Assembly: GCF_052065755.1 (NCBI RefSeq)
Contig: NZ_JBQHTK010000010.1
Location: 1-64,000, forward strand
Origin: Allocoprococcus sp004560705
Lineage (GTDB): Bacteria > Bacillota > Clostridia > Lachnospirales > Lachnospiraceae
Length of the DNA: 64,000 bases
Direction: 5' to 3'
Position 1 is the stretch's first letter, and every line of letters starts with the position of its first letter. The notes beneath the pieces were generated by a model. That model did no database searches. It worked only from the letters and a program-made list of their open reading frames with translations, and had not been told where the DNA came from. The position numbers and the translations under genes are program-made. Positions 16,757 through 25,140 of this stretch are shown piece after piece.

Positions 16757-16946
16757 TTATTTCAAAATCACTTCTTTAATCATACCATTTTTGAGCTGAT
16801 ATCCGACATTCTTAATACAGGTTTGCCCCATAAATGCTGCCTTTTTCCTCCCAACAAGTGCAAAAGTCGTCTTCGGATACAACAGAATCAAAAGCTGACC
16901 GTCCGCCCTTTTCTCCGCCGAATAACTGAAAATGATGCAATAATAA
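16757..16946 (-). pseudogene. 3' fragment of an unidentified gene
   Basis: The minus strand is open and protein-like for about 60 codons ending in TAA at 16757: FSYSAEKRADGQLLILLYP, then a basic stretch and NGMIKEVILK. There is no start codon or ribosome site, and it abuts the DUF4143 fragment. The LLYP context is reminiscent of the C-terminus of McrC-type restriction subunits, but the match is by memory and weak. Best read as decayed DNA. Confidence 0.4.
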
Positions 16947-16949
16947 AAA

Positions 16950-17444
16950 TCAAATCATCCAAATCGGAACGATATAATTATCTTTATCAACCGCCCTAAG
17001 CGCAGGCTTCATACAGATAACTGCTCCTTTTGACCTAGGTGTGGATGCTTTATCTAATAAACCAGATACTTTCGTCAGTTTTGTTCCGGGATTTGATGTT
17101 TTTTTAATTTCAATTGGGTTCAAGACCCCATCGTGTTCTAATATCACATCAATTTCTTTGGCATCCTTGTCCCGATAATAATACATAAACGGCTGTTTAC
17201 CACTATTTAAATACGTCTTCATTATTTCTGACACTACATAATTTTCCAAAATCGCACCATTCATAGTTCCACTTTCCAACGTCTCTGCACTGCTCCAACG
17301 AGTCAAATAACAGACTAACCCCGTATCATAGAAATACAACTTTGGCGTTTTTACAAGTCGTTTCAGCAAATTGTCAGAGTATGGGTGAAGATAAAAAATG
17401 ATTCCCAAAGTGCTGTATTTATTTTCACACATTTTAGAGTCCAC
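16950..17444 (-). pseudogene. Truncated DUF4143 AAA+ ATPase (C-terminal part)
   Basis: Full members are about 400 residues: an N-terminal AAA ATPase then a DUF4143 domain. Here only the C-terminal part is left. From about residue 14 it matches the family (PYSDNLLKRLVKTPKLYFYD, TGLVCYLT, ILENYVVSEI, YYYRDKDAKEIDVIL, PIEIKKTSNPG), a nuclease-like fold. The first 12 residues are unrelated, and no Walker motifs exist upstream, where a TetR promoter starts. No ribosome site is seen. A non-functional remnant. Confidence 0.85.
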
Positions 17445-17453
17445 TCTGTTTTC

Positions 17454-17482
17454 TTGCTATTTCTGAATGATTATGGTATACT
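17454..17482 (+). promoter_or_regulatory. Promoter of tetR-like gene
   Basis: TTGCTA, 17-nt spacer, TATACT, ending 56 nt before the start codon at 17539. It begins immediately beyond the truncated DUF4143 gene. Confidence 0.78.
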
Positions 17483-17538
17483 CTAACATACGGAGACGGT
17501 CATTTTTGATCACGAAATAAAAAGTAAGAGGTAATGAA

Positions 17539-18144
17539 ATGAGCGATATTGAAAAGGAACCACTATCGAAGCAACAACTGAAATCCAAAGAAACAAAAGG
17601 CAGAATTTTCCGTGCCGCAAAAACAATACTTCAAAAACAGGGCTATGAACAGTTGTCTATTAAAAATATCTGTGAAGAGGCAGGAGTTTCTAACGGAAGT
17701 TTCTACCATCATTTTAAGACGAAAGACGATTTGCTTTCATATTATATAGAAGAGCAGCCAAGCATCAATCCGGATCTTCTGGAGCCGCCTGAAGATGCAG
17801 AAGAGGCAAAAATTGCCATTATTCATGTATATCTAAATTATGCCGAATACTGCCGCGAACTCGGTGTGGAATTCATGGCCAATTATTATACCCCGAAGAA
17901 TCAGGCATTGAATCCCAGTATACGCACGGAACGCCCTTATCCGATTATTACGGTGGAGCACTATCTCCAAAAAGCAATCGATGCCGGTATTGTAACGCCC
18001 ACCATCCCCCTTGAGGATATTTGTACCGATATCCGTATGCTGGTCATCGGAAATGTATTTGAATGGTGTCTCCATAACGGAGATACAGATTTTGAAGGAA
18101 ATATCCGGCGTTCACTGGGGCATTATCTGGATGGGATATTTTAG
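17539..18144 (+). CDS. TetR/AcrR family transcriptional regulator
   Basis: 201 residues. Residues about 18-65 hold the TetR helix-turn-helix (GRIFRAAKTILQKQGYEQLS, NICEEAGVSNGSFYHHFKTKDDLL). The C-terminal ligand domain is not diagnostic. Typical targets are adjacent efflux or lipid genes, but the flanks here are debris and glpK, so the target is unknown. Ribosome site AGAGGT. A GC-rich hairpin follows. Confidence 0.9.
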   Translation: MSDIEKEPLSKQQLKSKETKGRIFRAAKTILQKQGYEQLSIKNICEEAGVSNGSFYHHFKTKDDLLSYYIEEQPSINPDLLEPPEDAEEAKIAIIHVYLNYAEYCRELGVEFMANYYTPKNQALNPSIRTERPYPIITVEHYLQKAIDAGIVTPTIPLEDICTDIRMLVIGNVFEWCLHNGDTDFEGNIRRSLGHYLDGIF

Positions 18145-18172
18145 AAAAACGTTTTTATAAAAGACGTTATTG

Positions 18173-18202
18173 GGAGGCGTGCCCCATTCGGGTCACACCT
18201 CC
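18173..18202 (+). terminator. Terminator after tetR-like gene
   Basis: GGAGGCGTGCCCC / GGGTCACACCTCC stem (two mismatches) followed by TCCTTTCT. It also lies at the 3' side of glpK. T-run is weak. Confidence 0.5.
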
Positions 18203-18241
18203 TCCTTTCTAAGACTTTCGATTTTCCTACAGTCTCCTTCT

Positions 18242-19735
18242 TTATTCTTCTGCCCACACCAGCGCGCATTTCACAGCTTTCTTCCATCCCTTCACCAGTT
18301 TTTCTCTGGTTTCACCCGGCATTTCAGAAGCAAATGTTCTGGAAAGTGCCCAGTTTTCACGGATATCGTCCGTATTTTCCCAATATCCGACAGCAATTCC
18401 GGCCAGATACGCAGCGCCCAGAGCGGTTGTCTCGACGCATTCCGGCCTCAGTACATCCACGTCCAGAACATCGGACTGGAACTGCATCAGGAAATTATTC
18501 ATGGAAGCGCCGCCATCCACTTTCAGGCTTGTGATCTTCACGCCGGATTCCTGTTCCATCACATCAAGAATGTCTTTTGTCTGATAAGCCATAGATTCAA
18601 GCATTGCCCGAATAAAATGTTCCTTACTGCATCCCCTTGTAACTCCGACAATGGTTCCTCTGGCATACTGATTCCAATATGGTGCTCCGATACCAGTAAA
18701 CGCCGGTACAATATAGACTCCATTCGTGTCTTTTACTGACATGGCGTATTCTTCCGACTGCGCGGCATTCTTAATCATCCTCATCTCATCACGGAGCCAC
18801 TGGATTCCCGCGCCGGCCACGAACACACTGCCTTCCAGCGCATACTGGACTTTTCCTTCCACACTGGCTGCTATCGTTGTAAGAAGACCGTTCCGGGAGG
18901 CTGCCGCCTTTTCCCCCGTATTCATCAGGAGGAAGCATCCGGTCCCGTATGTATTCTTCACATCTCCCGCCGTGAAACAGCATTGTCCGAAAAGTGCAGC
19001 CTGCTGATCACCTGCTGCCCCTGCGATCGGGATACTGTCTCCCAATACGCTTCCTTCTGTATATCCGTAGATATGGCTGGACGGTTTCACATCCGGGAGC
19101 ATGGATTTCGGAATCCGGAAATATTCCAGTATTTTTTCATCCCAGCAAAGATCATGAATATTGAACATCATCGTCCTGGAAGCGTTGGTATAATCAGTAA
19201 CATGTACAGTTCCTTTCGTCAGGTTCCAGATCAGCCAGGTATCGATCGTACCGAACAGCAGATCTCCCGCCTCTGCTTCTTCCCTTGCTCCTTCGACGTT
19301 ATCCAGGATCCACGCCACCTTCGAAGCACTGAAATACGCATCCGGTATTAAGCCTGTTGTCTCATGAACATAATCAGAGAGCCCGTCTTCCACCAGTCTT
19401 TCGATCCGGTCTGCCGTCCTTCTGCACTGCCACACGATCGCGTGATATACCGGTTTTCCGGTATGCCTGTTCCATACGACCGTTGTTTCTCTCTGATTCG
19501 TGATTCCGATCGAAGCAATCTCAGTCCCCGATGCACCGATCTTGCTGATCGCTTCCGCTGCAACGGAGAGCTGCGATGCCCAGATCTCCATCGCATCATG
19601 TTCTACCCAACCGGGCTGAGGATAGATCTGCTTAAATTCTTTTTGTGCCATACTGCAGATATTGCCCTGCTTGTCAAATAAGATACAGCGCGAACTTGTG
19701 GTGCCCTGATCCAGTGCCATTACGTATTTTTTCAT
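18242..19735 (-). CDS. glpK: Glycerol kinase
   Basis: GlpK phosphorylates glycerol to glycerol 3-phosphate. 497 residues from the ATG at 19735, seven nt after GGAGG; an ATG two codons earlier is directly against the ribosome site. FGGY-kinase features: ALDQGTTSSRCILFD (phosphate-binding), GITNQRETTVVW, the substrate region QCRRTADRIE, GAAGDQQAALFGQ and VDGGASMNNFLMQFQ. No glpF or glpD is adjacent. Expression is probably controlled by the terminator only 35 nt upstream within the 170-bp repeat, as in other Firmicutes glp leaders. Confidence 0.96.
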   Translation of the reverse strand: MKKYVMALDQGTTSSRCILFDKQGNICSMAQKEFKQIYPQPGWVEHDAMEIWASQLSVAAEAISKIGASGTEIASIGITNQRETTVVWNRHTGKPVYHAIVWQCRRTADRIERLVEDGLSDYVHETTGLIPDAYFSASKVAWILDNVEGAREEAEAGDLLFGTIDTWLIWNLTKGTVHVTDYTNASRTMMFNIHDLCWDEKILEYFRIPKSMLPDVKPSSHIYGYTEGSVLGDSIPIAGAAGDQQAALFGQCCFTAGDVKNTYGTGCFLLMNTGEKAAASRNGLLTTIAASVEGKVQYALEGSVFVAGAGIQWLRDEMRMIKNAAQSEEYAMSVKDTNGVYIVPAFTGIGAPYWNQYARGTIVGVTRGCSKEHFIRAMLESMAYQTKDILDVMEQESGVKITSLKVDGGASMNNFLMQFQSDVLDVDVLRPECVETTALGAAYLAGIAVGYWENTDDIRENWALSRTFASEMPGETREKLVKGWKKAVKCALVWAEE

Positions 19736-19770
19736 TACCATTCCTCCATTTATTTTTATATGGCAAAAAA

Positions 19771-19796
19771 CCTTTCAGGCAAGCGTTCCTGAAAGG
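19771..19796 (-). terminator. glpK leader attenuator hairpin (copy A)
   Basis: CCTTTCAGG / CCTGAAAGG, 9-bp perfect stem with an 8-nt loop, followed on the minus strand by a TTTTTT run (19765-19770). It stands between the leader promoter and glpK, so readthrough or antitermination is required for expression. GlpP-type antitermination is known for glp genes in Bacillus; whether it acts here is inference. Confidence 0.85.
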
Positions 19797-19857
19797 CTCT
19801 TTTAATTTTAGAAGGGAATTTTGCAATTATTGGTATTGGCTACCTCTTTGTGTCTTT

Positions 19858-19886
19858 ATTGTATCTCGTATCAATGCAAAAATCAA
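19858..19886 (-). promoter_or_regulatory. glpK promoter (copy A)
   Basis: TTGATT (19881-19886), 17 nt, TACAAT (19858-19863) on the minus strand. Confidence 0.78.
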
Positions 19887-19915
19887 ATCAGTAATTTTAA
19901 TATAACCCCTCTATA

Positions 19916-19932
19916 TATAGATCATATCTATA
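19916..19932 (-). promoter_or_regulatory. Palindromic operator candidate (copy A)
   Basis: TATAGATCATATCTATA: perfect 7-bp arms around 3 nt, about 30 nt upstream of the -35. Arms are conserved in copy B although neighbouring bases have changed. Confidence 0.6.
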
Positions 19933-20011
19933 AGCTATTTCAGCAGAAACTCTTTGCAATTTTAGAATAACACATTTTCTGTAAAAAAGATATTCTCTTG
20001 CATGCAAAAAA

Positions 20012-20037
20012 CCTTTCAGGCAAGCGTTCCTGAAAGG
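20012..20037 (-). terminator. Attenuator hairpin (copy B)
   Basis: Same CCTTTCAGG / CCTGAAAGG stem as copy A, with a TTTTTTGC run on the minus strand. It also serves as the first terminator after galM. Confidence 0.85.
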
Positions 20038-20097
20038 TCTTTTAATTTTAGAAGGGAATTTTGCAATTATTGGTATTGGCTACCTCTTTGTGTCTCT

Positions 20098-20126
20098 ATT
20101 GTATCTCGTATCAACGCAAAAAGCAA
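20098..20126 (-). promoter_or_regulatory. Promoter within copy B
   Basis: TTGCTT (20121-20126), 17 nt, TACAAT (20098-20103) on the minus strand. Confidence 0.72.
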
Positions 20127-20155
20127 ATCAGTTATTTTGATATATAAAGCCAATA

Positions 20156-20172
20156 TATAGATTATATCTATA
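20156..20172 (-). promoter_or_regulatory. Palindromic operator candidate (copy B)
   Basis: TATAGATTATATCTATA, same perfect arms as copy A with a different centre. Confidence 0.6.
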
Positions 20173-20175
20173 GCG

Positions 20176-21210
20176 CTACACAAATTTGTACATTGTGGTT
20201 GTCTTGTAGGTATCTCCTTTTCTGCAGATCGGTCCCGGGAAATTCTCTTTGTGGATTGCATCCGGGAAATACTGAGTCTCAAAGCATGCCGCCTGCCGTT
20301 TATGATAGCTCGCACCGCCTTTGCCCTTTTCATCAATAATAAAGTTACCGGTATAAAGCTGCATTCCCGGTAAATCCGTATAGACTTCCATCGTAATACC
20401 GCTTTCATCCGAATGCATTTCTGCTACTTTGGCGAATTTACCATCATTGTTCAGAACCCAGTTGTGATCGTATCCCATACCATAATTTAACGCTTCATAA
20501 TCATCATAGATATCCCGTCCAAGTTTTTTCTTTGTACGGAAATCCATCGGTGTCCCCTCAACAGGAACAATTTCTCCGGTCGGAATGGATTCCTTGTCTG
20601 CGCGGGTAAATGCATCCGCATCGATCCATACTTCCTGTTCCATCACATCTCCCGATGCATGTCCATCCATGTTAAAATAGCTGTGATTCGTCATATTGAT
20701 CACGGTATCCTCATCCGATACACCATAATAAGAAATCTTTACGGCATTATCCTCTGTCAGTGTGTATGTTACTTCTATATGCAGATTTCCGGGGTATCCC
20801 TGATCTCCGTCCGGACTTTCCAGAACAAAGGTAACATGATCCTCTTCAGCTTCTTTAACATCCCAGACTCTGTTATGATAAAAATCCGGTCCACTGTGCA
20901 GATTATTATCATTATCATTCTTCACAAGTTCATAGATCTTCCCATTAATCTCAATAGAAGCTCCGCCGATCCGGTTCGCACTTCTTCCCACGGTTGCCCC
21001 CAGGAAAAGTCCGCCTGCTTCATATTCCGCTGCTTCATCATAGCCGAGAACCACATCACAGAGATTTCCCTCTTTGTCCGGCACGATAACCTGAGTAAGC
21101 GCAGCTCCATAGTCTGTTACGGAAATCTCCATGTTATTACAATTCGTCAAAGTATAAAGCTTCGTCTCATCACCATTCACGGTTGCCCCAAAATCTGTTA
21201 TTTTCATCAT
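20176..21210 (-). CDS. galM: Aldose 1-epimerase (galactose mutarotase)
   Basis: GalM interconverts alpha and beta anomers of galactose or glucose, feeding the Leloir pathway. 344 residues. Visible signatures are TDYGAALTQVIVPDKEG, GATVGRSANRI (sugar-binding Arg), NLHSGP, the catalytic-histidine region TNHSYFNMDG, and FETQYFPDAIH with its Glu/Gln residues. Two adjacent ATGs (21210, 21207). The gene lies upstream of copy B of the glpK leader and is transcribed toward glpK; no other gal gene is nearby. Confidence 0.94.
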   Translation of the reverse strand: MMKITDFGATVNGDETKLYTLTNCNNMEISVTDYGAALTQVIVPDKEGNLCDVVLGYDEAAEYEAGGLFLGATVGRSANRIGGASIEINGKIYELVKNDNDNNLHSGPDFYHNRVWDVKEAEEDHVTFVLESPDGDQGYPGNLHIEVTYTLTEDNAVKISYYGVSDEDTVINMTNHSYFNMDGHASGDVMEQEVWIDADAFTRADKESIPTGEIVPVEGTPMDFRTKKKLGRDIYDDYEALNYGMGYDHNWVLNNDGKFAKVAEMHSDESGITMEVYTDLPGMQLYTGNFIIDEKGKGGASYHKRQAACFETQYFPDAIHKENFPGPICRKGDTYKTTTMYKFV

Positions 21211-21357
21211 TCCATCCGCCCTTTCTTCAAATCCCCTACGCCGAGGTTATTTTTATTTTTAGAATACCATATTTCAGCAAAAAAAGATATGATTTAAAAT
21301 CAAAGAATCCACCACATTGTTATATTTTTATCCATCCTGACTATATTTTAACTTAGC

Positions 21358-21386
21358 TTGCTAAATTGTTTTAATTTTAGTACAAT
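21358..21386 (+). promoter_or_regulatory. Promoter of the hydrogenase operon
   Basis: TTGCTA (21358-21363), 17 nt, TACAAT (21381-21386). The 120-nt leader that follows has TCTGCTT / AAGCAGA pairing and a 16-nt motif shared with the pepP leader. Confidence 0.75.
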
Positions 21387-21507
21387 GTATTTATAGAATG
21401 TTCAGTTTTATGACGTCTGCTTATAAATTAAATCGATAGAAAAGGCCAAGCAGATGCCATAGGCTTATGCCCCCAACATCATTTTATATTTAAAGGAGAA
21501 AAGAACT

Positions 21508-23340
21508 ATGAGTAGACTTGAAATTTCTGCTCCGGATCGTGCCCAGCTTGTCATTGAAGGGCTTTACAAAGATCTGGAACGCAGAATCGAATCCAGTCCT
21601 CCGGGACTTTGTCCGGTGGACATGACACGTGCATTTCTTGAGATGTGTCATACACACACCTGTGGAAAATGTGTTCCGTGTCGAATCGGTCTGTGGCAGC
21701 TGAAGAACCTGCTGACAGATGTTATGAACGGCGATGCAACGATGGATACGCTTGATCTTATGGAAGAGCTCGCAGTATCAATCATGGAAGGTGCTGACTG
21801 TGCGATTGGCTATGAAGCAGCACATATGGTTTACAAGAGCCTGATCGGCTGCCGTGAAGATTACGAAGAACATGTGCATCAGGGGAGATGTACATGCCAT
21901 TACTCACAGCCGGTTCCGTGTGTATCTCTTTGCCCGGCTCATGTTGATATTCCTGGATATATCGCTCTGGTTGGAGAAGGACGCTATGCAGATGCGATCC
22001 GCCTGATTCGTAAGGACAATCCGTTCCCGACTACCTGTGGATTTATCTGTGAACATCCATGCGAGGCACGCTGCCGTCGTAATATTGTGGATGATGCTGT
22101 CAATATCCGTGGTCTTAAGAGAATGGCTGCTGACTATGCCGGAAAGGTACCGCCTCCGAAGTGCGGACCGTCAACCGGCAAACGTGTTGCTATCGTAGGC
22201 GGAGGTCCGGGCGGCTTAAGTGCGGCTTATTATCTGCAGCTTATGGGTCACCAGACAACCGTGTTCGAGATGCTTCCGAAGCTCGGCGGTATGCTCCGCT
22301 ATGGCATTCCGAACTATCGTCTTCCGAAAGATCGTCTTGATGATGATATCAATGCAATTCTCGAGACCGGTGTGGAAGTAATCTACGGCAAAAGAATCGG
22401 TGAAGATATGACCATTCAGAGCCTTCGCGAAGAGTATGATGCCGTACTTATCACGATCGGTGCAAGTACCGATAAGAAGCTTGGTATCGAAGGTGAACAT
22501 GCTGAAGGTGTTCTTTCCGCAGTTCAGTTCCTTCGTGATGTCGGAAAAGAACAGAATCCGGATCTTACCGGACAGGAAGTTGCTGTCATCGGAGGCGGAA
22601 ACGTTTCTATGGATGCTGTACGTACTGCAAAACGTCTCGGTGCCAAGAAAGTGAGCATCGTTTATCGTCGCCGTGTTGCAGATATGACTGCTCTTCCGGC
22701 TGAGATTGAGGGTGCTGTTGCAGAAGGAATCGAAGTTCAGACCCTGATGGCTCCGTCACGCATCGCAACCGATGAGAACGGACATGTAACAGGTATTTAT
22801 GTAACTCCTCAGATGATCAGTAAGATCAAGGACGGCCGTGCAAGTGTACGCCCGACCGGAGAGCCGGATATATTTATTCCGTGCCAAACTCTGATCGTAG
22901 CAATCGGACAGGATATTGAATACCAGCATTTCGAAGAAGCAGGTGTTCCTGTACAGCGCGGTAAGATCAGCACGCAGAAATACGGCGGATTTGATAATAT
23001 CCCAGGCGTATTTGCCGGTGGTGACTGTGCATCAGGTCCTGCATCTGTAATCAAAGCAATTGCTGCTGCCAAAGTAGTAGCTGCAAATATTGACGAATAT
23101 CTCGGATACCATCACGTAATCAGCTGTGATGTTGAGATTCCGGAAGCTCGTCTCGACGACCGCCCGCCGTGCGGAAGAGTCAACATGACCGAACGTGAAG
23201 CTTGCGAACGTGTCTGTGACTTCAACGGTGTAGAAAACTGTATGACCGAAGCAGAAGCAAAACAGGAAGCCAGCAGATGTCTGCGCTGCGACCACTTCGG
23301 CTACGGCAGCTTCAAAGGAGGCCGGGAAAAATTATGGTAA
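21508..23340 (+). CDS. NAD(P)H-dependent GltD-like flavoprotein with N-terminal NuoF-type Fe-S domain
   Basis: 610 residues. Residues about 45-125 resemble the C-terminal 4Fe-4S part of NuoF/HydB (HTHTCGKCVPCRIGLWQL, CAIGYEAAH). Then comes the GltD-type double cubane region (CVSLCPAHVDIPGYI, CGFICEHPCEARCRR), an FAD-binding fold (AIVGGGPGGLSAAYYLQ, about 230) and an NAD(P)-binding fold (VAVIGGGNVSMDAV, YRRR), ending GGDCASGPASVIKAI. It overlaps the hydrogenase gene by 7 nt, so it is probably its electron-transfer partner, passing electrons between NAD(P)H and the hydrogenase. Homologues are often labelled glutamate synthase small chain, but no gltB is here. Confidence 0.88.
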   Translation: MSRLEISAPDRAQLVIEGLYKDLERRIESSPPGLCPVDMTRAFLEMCHTHTCGKCVPCRIGLWQLKNLLTDVMNGDATMDTLDLMEELAVSIMEGADCAIGYEAAHMVYKSLIGCREDYEEHVHQGRCTCHYSQPVPCVSLCPAHVDIPGYIALVGEGRYADAIRLIRKDNPFPTTCGFICEHPCEARCRRNIVDDAVNIRGLKRMAADYAGKVPPPKCGPSTGKRVAIVGGGPGGLSAAYYLQLMGHQTTVFEMLPKLGGMLRYGIPNYRLPKDRLDDDINAILETGVEVIYGKRIGEDMTIQSLREEYDAVLITIGASTDKKLGIEGEHAEGVLSAVQFLRDVGKEQNPDLTGQEVAVIGGGNVSMDAVRTAKRLGAKKVSIVYRRRVADMTALPAEIEGAVAEGIEVQTLMAPSRIATDENGHVTGIYVTPQMISKIKDGRASVRPTGEPDIFIPCQTLIVAIGQDIEYQHFEEAGVPVQRGKISTQKYGGFDNIPGVFAGGDCASGPASVIKAIAAAKVVAANIDEYLGYHHVISCDVEIPEARLDDRPPCGRVNMTEREACERVCDFNGVENCMTEAEAKQEASRCLRCDHFGYGSFKGGREKLW

Positions 23341-25076
23341 ACATTACAATTGATAATAAACAACTTTCAGTACCTGAGGGTACAACGATTATGGAGGCCG
23401 CAGCAAGTGCCGGCATTCCGATTCCGAAGCTCTGCTATTTAAAGGGAATTAATGAAATCGCAGCATGCCGTGTCTGTCTTGTTGAACTGGAAGGCATGGA
23501 GAAGCTGATCACTTCTTGTAACAATGTTGTAAAAGAAGGTATGGTGCTTTACACCAACAGCCCGAAGGTTCGTGCGGCCAGACGCAAGAATGTCCAACTC
23601 ATTCTTTCTCAGCATGACAGCAAGTGTGCAACCTGTGTTCGAAGCGGAAACTGTGCTCTTCAGCAGCTTGCCAATGATTTAAATATTATTGATATTCCAT
23701 TCAAACAGCGTTTGGAAGAATTCCCGTGGGACAAAGACTTCCCACTAATCCGGGATTCTAAGAAATGTATCAAATGTATGCGCTGTATTCAGGTATGCGA
23801 TAAGATTCAGGATTTACATATCTGGGATGTAACCAGTACCGGTTCAAGAACCACAATCAATGTTACCGGAAACCGCAAGATTTCCGAAGTATCCTGCTCA
23901 TTATGCGGTCAGTGTATTACACATTGCCCGGTTGGTGCTCTTCGTGAACGAGATGACACGGAGAAAGTATGGAACGCTATTGCAGATAAGAAGAAAGTAG
24001 TCGTTGCCCAGGTTGCTCCTGCCGTTCGTGCAGCATGGGGCGAAGCACTCGGCCTTCCAATCGAAGAGGCTACTGTCGGAAAGATTATGGATTCTCTCAA
24101 GAGACTCGGTGTTGATTACGTATTTGACACCACCTTCTCTGCCGACCTTACTATCATGGAAGAAGGAAATGAGTTCCTTGAAAGATTTACAAAGGGTGAA
24201 CTGAAGCTCCGACCGATGTTCACATCCTGCTGCCCGGGCTGGATCCGTTTCATCAAATCCCAGTATCCGCATCTGGTTCCACAGTTGTCTACCGCGAAAT
24301 CACCGCAGCAGATGTTCGGCGCTGTTATGAAGACTTACTTTGCTCAGTCTATCGGAGTTGCTCCGGAAGATATTTTCACGGTTTCTATTATGCCTTGCGT
24401 GGCAAAGAAAGGTGAAAGCAATATGGAACTCTTCTACAAAGAATATGCCGGACACGACACCGATGTTGTTCTTACCACCCGCGAGCTGACACGTATGATC
24501 CGTTCTGCTCACATTGATCCGAAAACTCTGGTTGATCGTGAATGTGATCCGCTTATGAAAGAAGGTTCCGGTGCAGGTGTCATCTTCGGTGCAACCGGCG
24601 GTGTAATGGAAGCAGCTCTTCGTTCCGCTCACTATCTGGTAACAGGACGCAATCCGGATCCGGATGCTTTCAAAGCTGTAAGAAGCCCTGCTTTCGGTAC
24701 CGGTGTTATTGAAGCAGAAGTAAAACTTGGAGACGCAACCGTTCGCGCTGCTGTTGTCAGCGGACTTGGCAATACCAGAAAGCTGATTGAAGCGATTGAA
24801 CACGGGGAAGTACATTATGACTTTGTAGAAGTCATGGCATGTCCTGGCGGATGTGTAGGCGGCGGTGGCCAGCCGATCCACGACGGCGAAGAACTTGCAC
24901 ATGAGCGTGGAAAGAATCTGTACTTCCTGGATGAGCATTCCAAGATCCGTTTCTCACACGAGAACCCGGATGTTCTGAAGCTCTATGAAGATTATATGGA
25001 AAAACCATGTTCTCATAAAGCTCATATGCTTCTCCATACAGACCATAATGCATGGGAGATGCCGCGCGGGAATTAA
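23334..25076 (+). CDS. hydA: [FeFe] hydrogenase catalytic subunit
   Basis: 580 residues from the ATG at 23334, preceded by AAAGGAGG; a longer frame from 23277 lies inside the upstream gene. Domain order: N-terminal [2Fe-2S] (CYLKGINEIAACRVCLVE), a His-Cys cluster (QHDSKCATCVRSGNC), two [4Fe-4S] clusters (CIKCMRCIQVCD; CSLCGQCITHCPVGA), then the H-cluster motifs TSCCPGW, MPCVAKK and MACPGGCVGGGGQP. All catalytic cysteines are present. It makes or consumes H2. Coupling to a GltD-like partner matches the glutamate-synthase-linked class (HydDB group A2). The maturases HydEFG are not in the window. Confidence 0.95.
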   Translation: MVNITIDNKQLSVPEGTTIMEAAASAGIPIPKLCYLKGINEIAACRVCLVELEGMEKLITSCNNVVKEGMVLYTNSPKVRAARRKNVQLILSQHDSKCATCVRSGNCALQQLANDLNIIDIPFKQRLEEFPWDKDFPLIRDSKKCIKCMRCIQVCDKIQDLHIWDVTSTGSRTTINVTGNRKISEVSCSLCGQCITHCPVGALRERDDTEKVWNAIADKKKVVVAQVAPAVRAAWGEALGLPIEEATVGKIMDSLKRLGVDYVFDTTFSADLTIMEEGNEFLERFTKGELKLRPMFTSCCPGWIRFIKSQYPHLVPQLSTAKSPQQMFGAVMKTYFAQSIGVAPEDIFTVSIMPCVAKKGESNMELFYKEYAGHDTDVVLTTRELTRMIRSAHIDPKTLVDRECDPLMKEGSGAGVIFGATGGVMEAALRSAHYLVTGRNPDPDAFKAVRSPAFGTGVIEAEVKLGDATVRAAVVSGLGNTRKLIEAIEHGEVHYDFVEVMACPGGCVGGGGQPIHDGEELAHERGKNLYFLDEHSKIRFSHENPDVLKLYEDYMEKPCSHKAHMLLHTDHNAWEMPRGN

Positions 25077-25102
25077 TCTGAGATTATAATTACTAAATAC
25101 AA

Positions 25103-25125
25103 TGCCCTCCGTTTTAACGGAGGGC
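25103..25125. terminator. Bidirectional terminator between hydA and lrgB
   Basis: TGCCCTCCG / CGGAGGGCA, perfect stem with a TTTTAA loop, followed by TTCTTAT on the plus side and TTGTATTT on the minus side. Confidence 0.85.
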
Positions 25126-25140
25126 ATTCTTATAACATCA

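Larger units (their letters stand above)
19763..19932 (-). repeat. Promoter-operator-attenuator module, copy A
   Basis: A 170-bp block nearly identical to 20004-20172, in the same orientation, 241 bp apart. In the direction of glpK it holds, in order, a palindrome TATAGAT-N3-ATCTATA (19916-19932), a promoter, a 60-nt leader with GGTAGCCAATACC, and a terminator. Copy A lies directly before the glpK ribosome site. Confidence 0.92.
20004..20172 (-). repeat. Promoter-operator-attenuator module, copy B
   Basis: Second copy of the 170-bp block, starting 4 nt from the galM stop codon. It differs from copy A at roughly 15 positions, mostly between the -35 and the palindrome, while promoter, leader and hairpin are conserved. 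Its transcript would stop at its own terminator, giving an RNA of about 80 nt. Confidence 0.92.

Noticed and set aside
19763..20172. The 170-bp repeats as an insertion sequence or transposon ends
   Set aside because: They are direct, not inverted, with no transposase between them, and they contain ordered promoter, operator and terminator signals.
21508..23340. Calling the flavoprotein a true glutamate synthase small subunit
   Set aside because: No gltB is near, it has an extra NuoF-like Fe-S domain, and it overlaps hydA.
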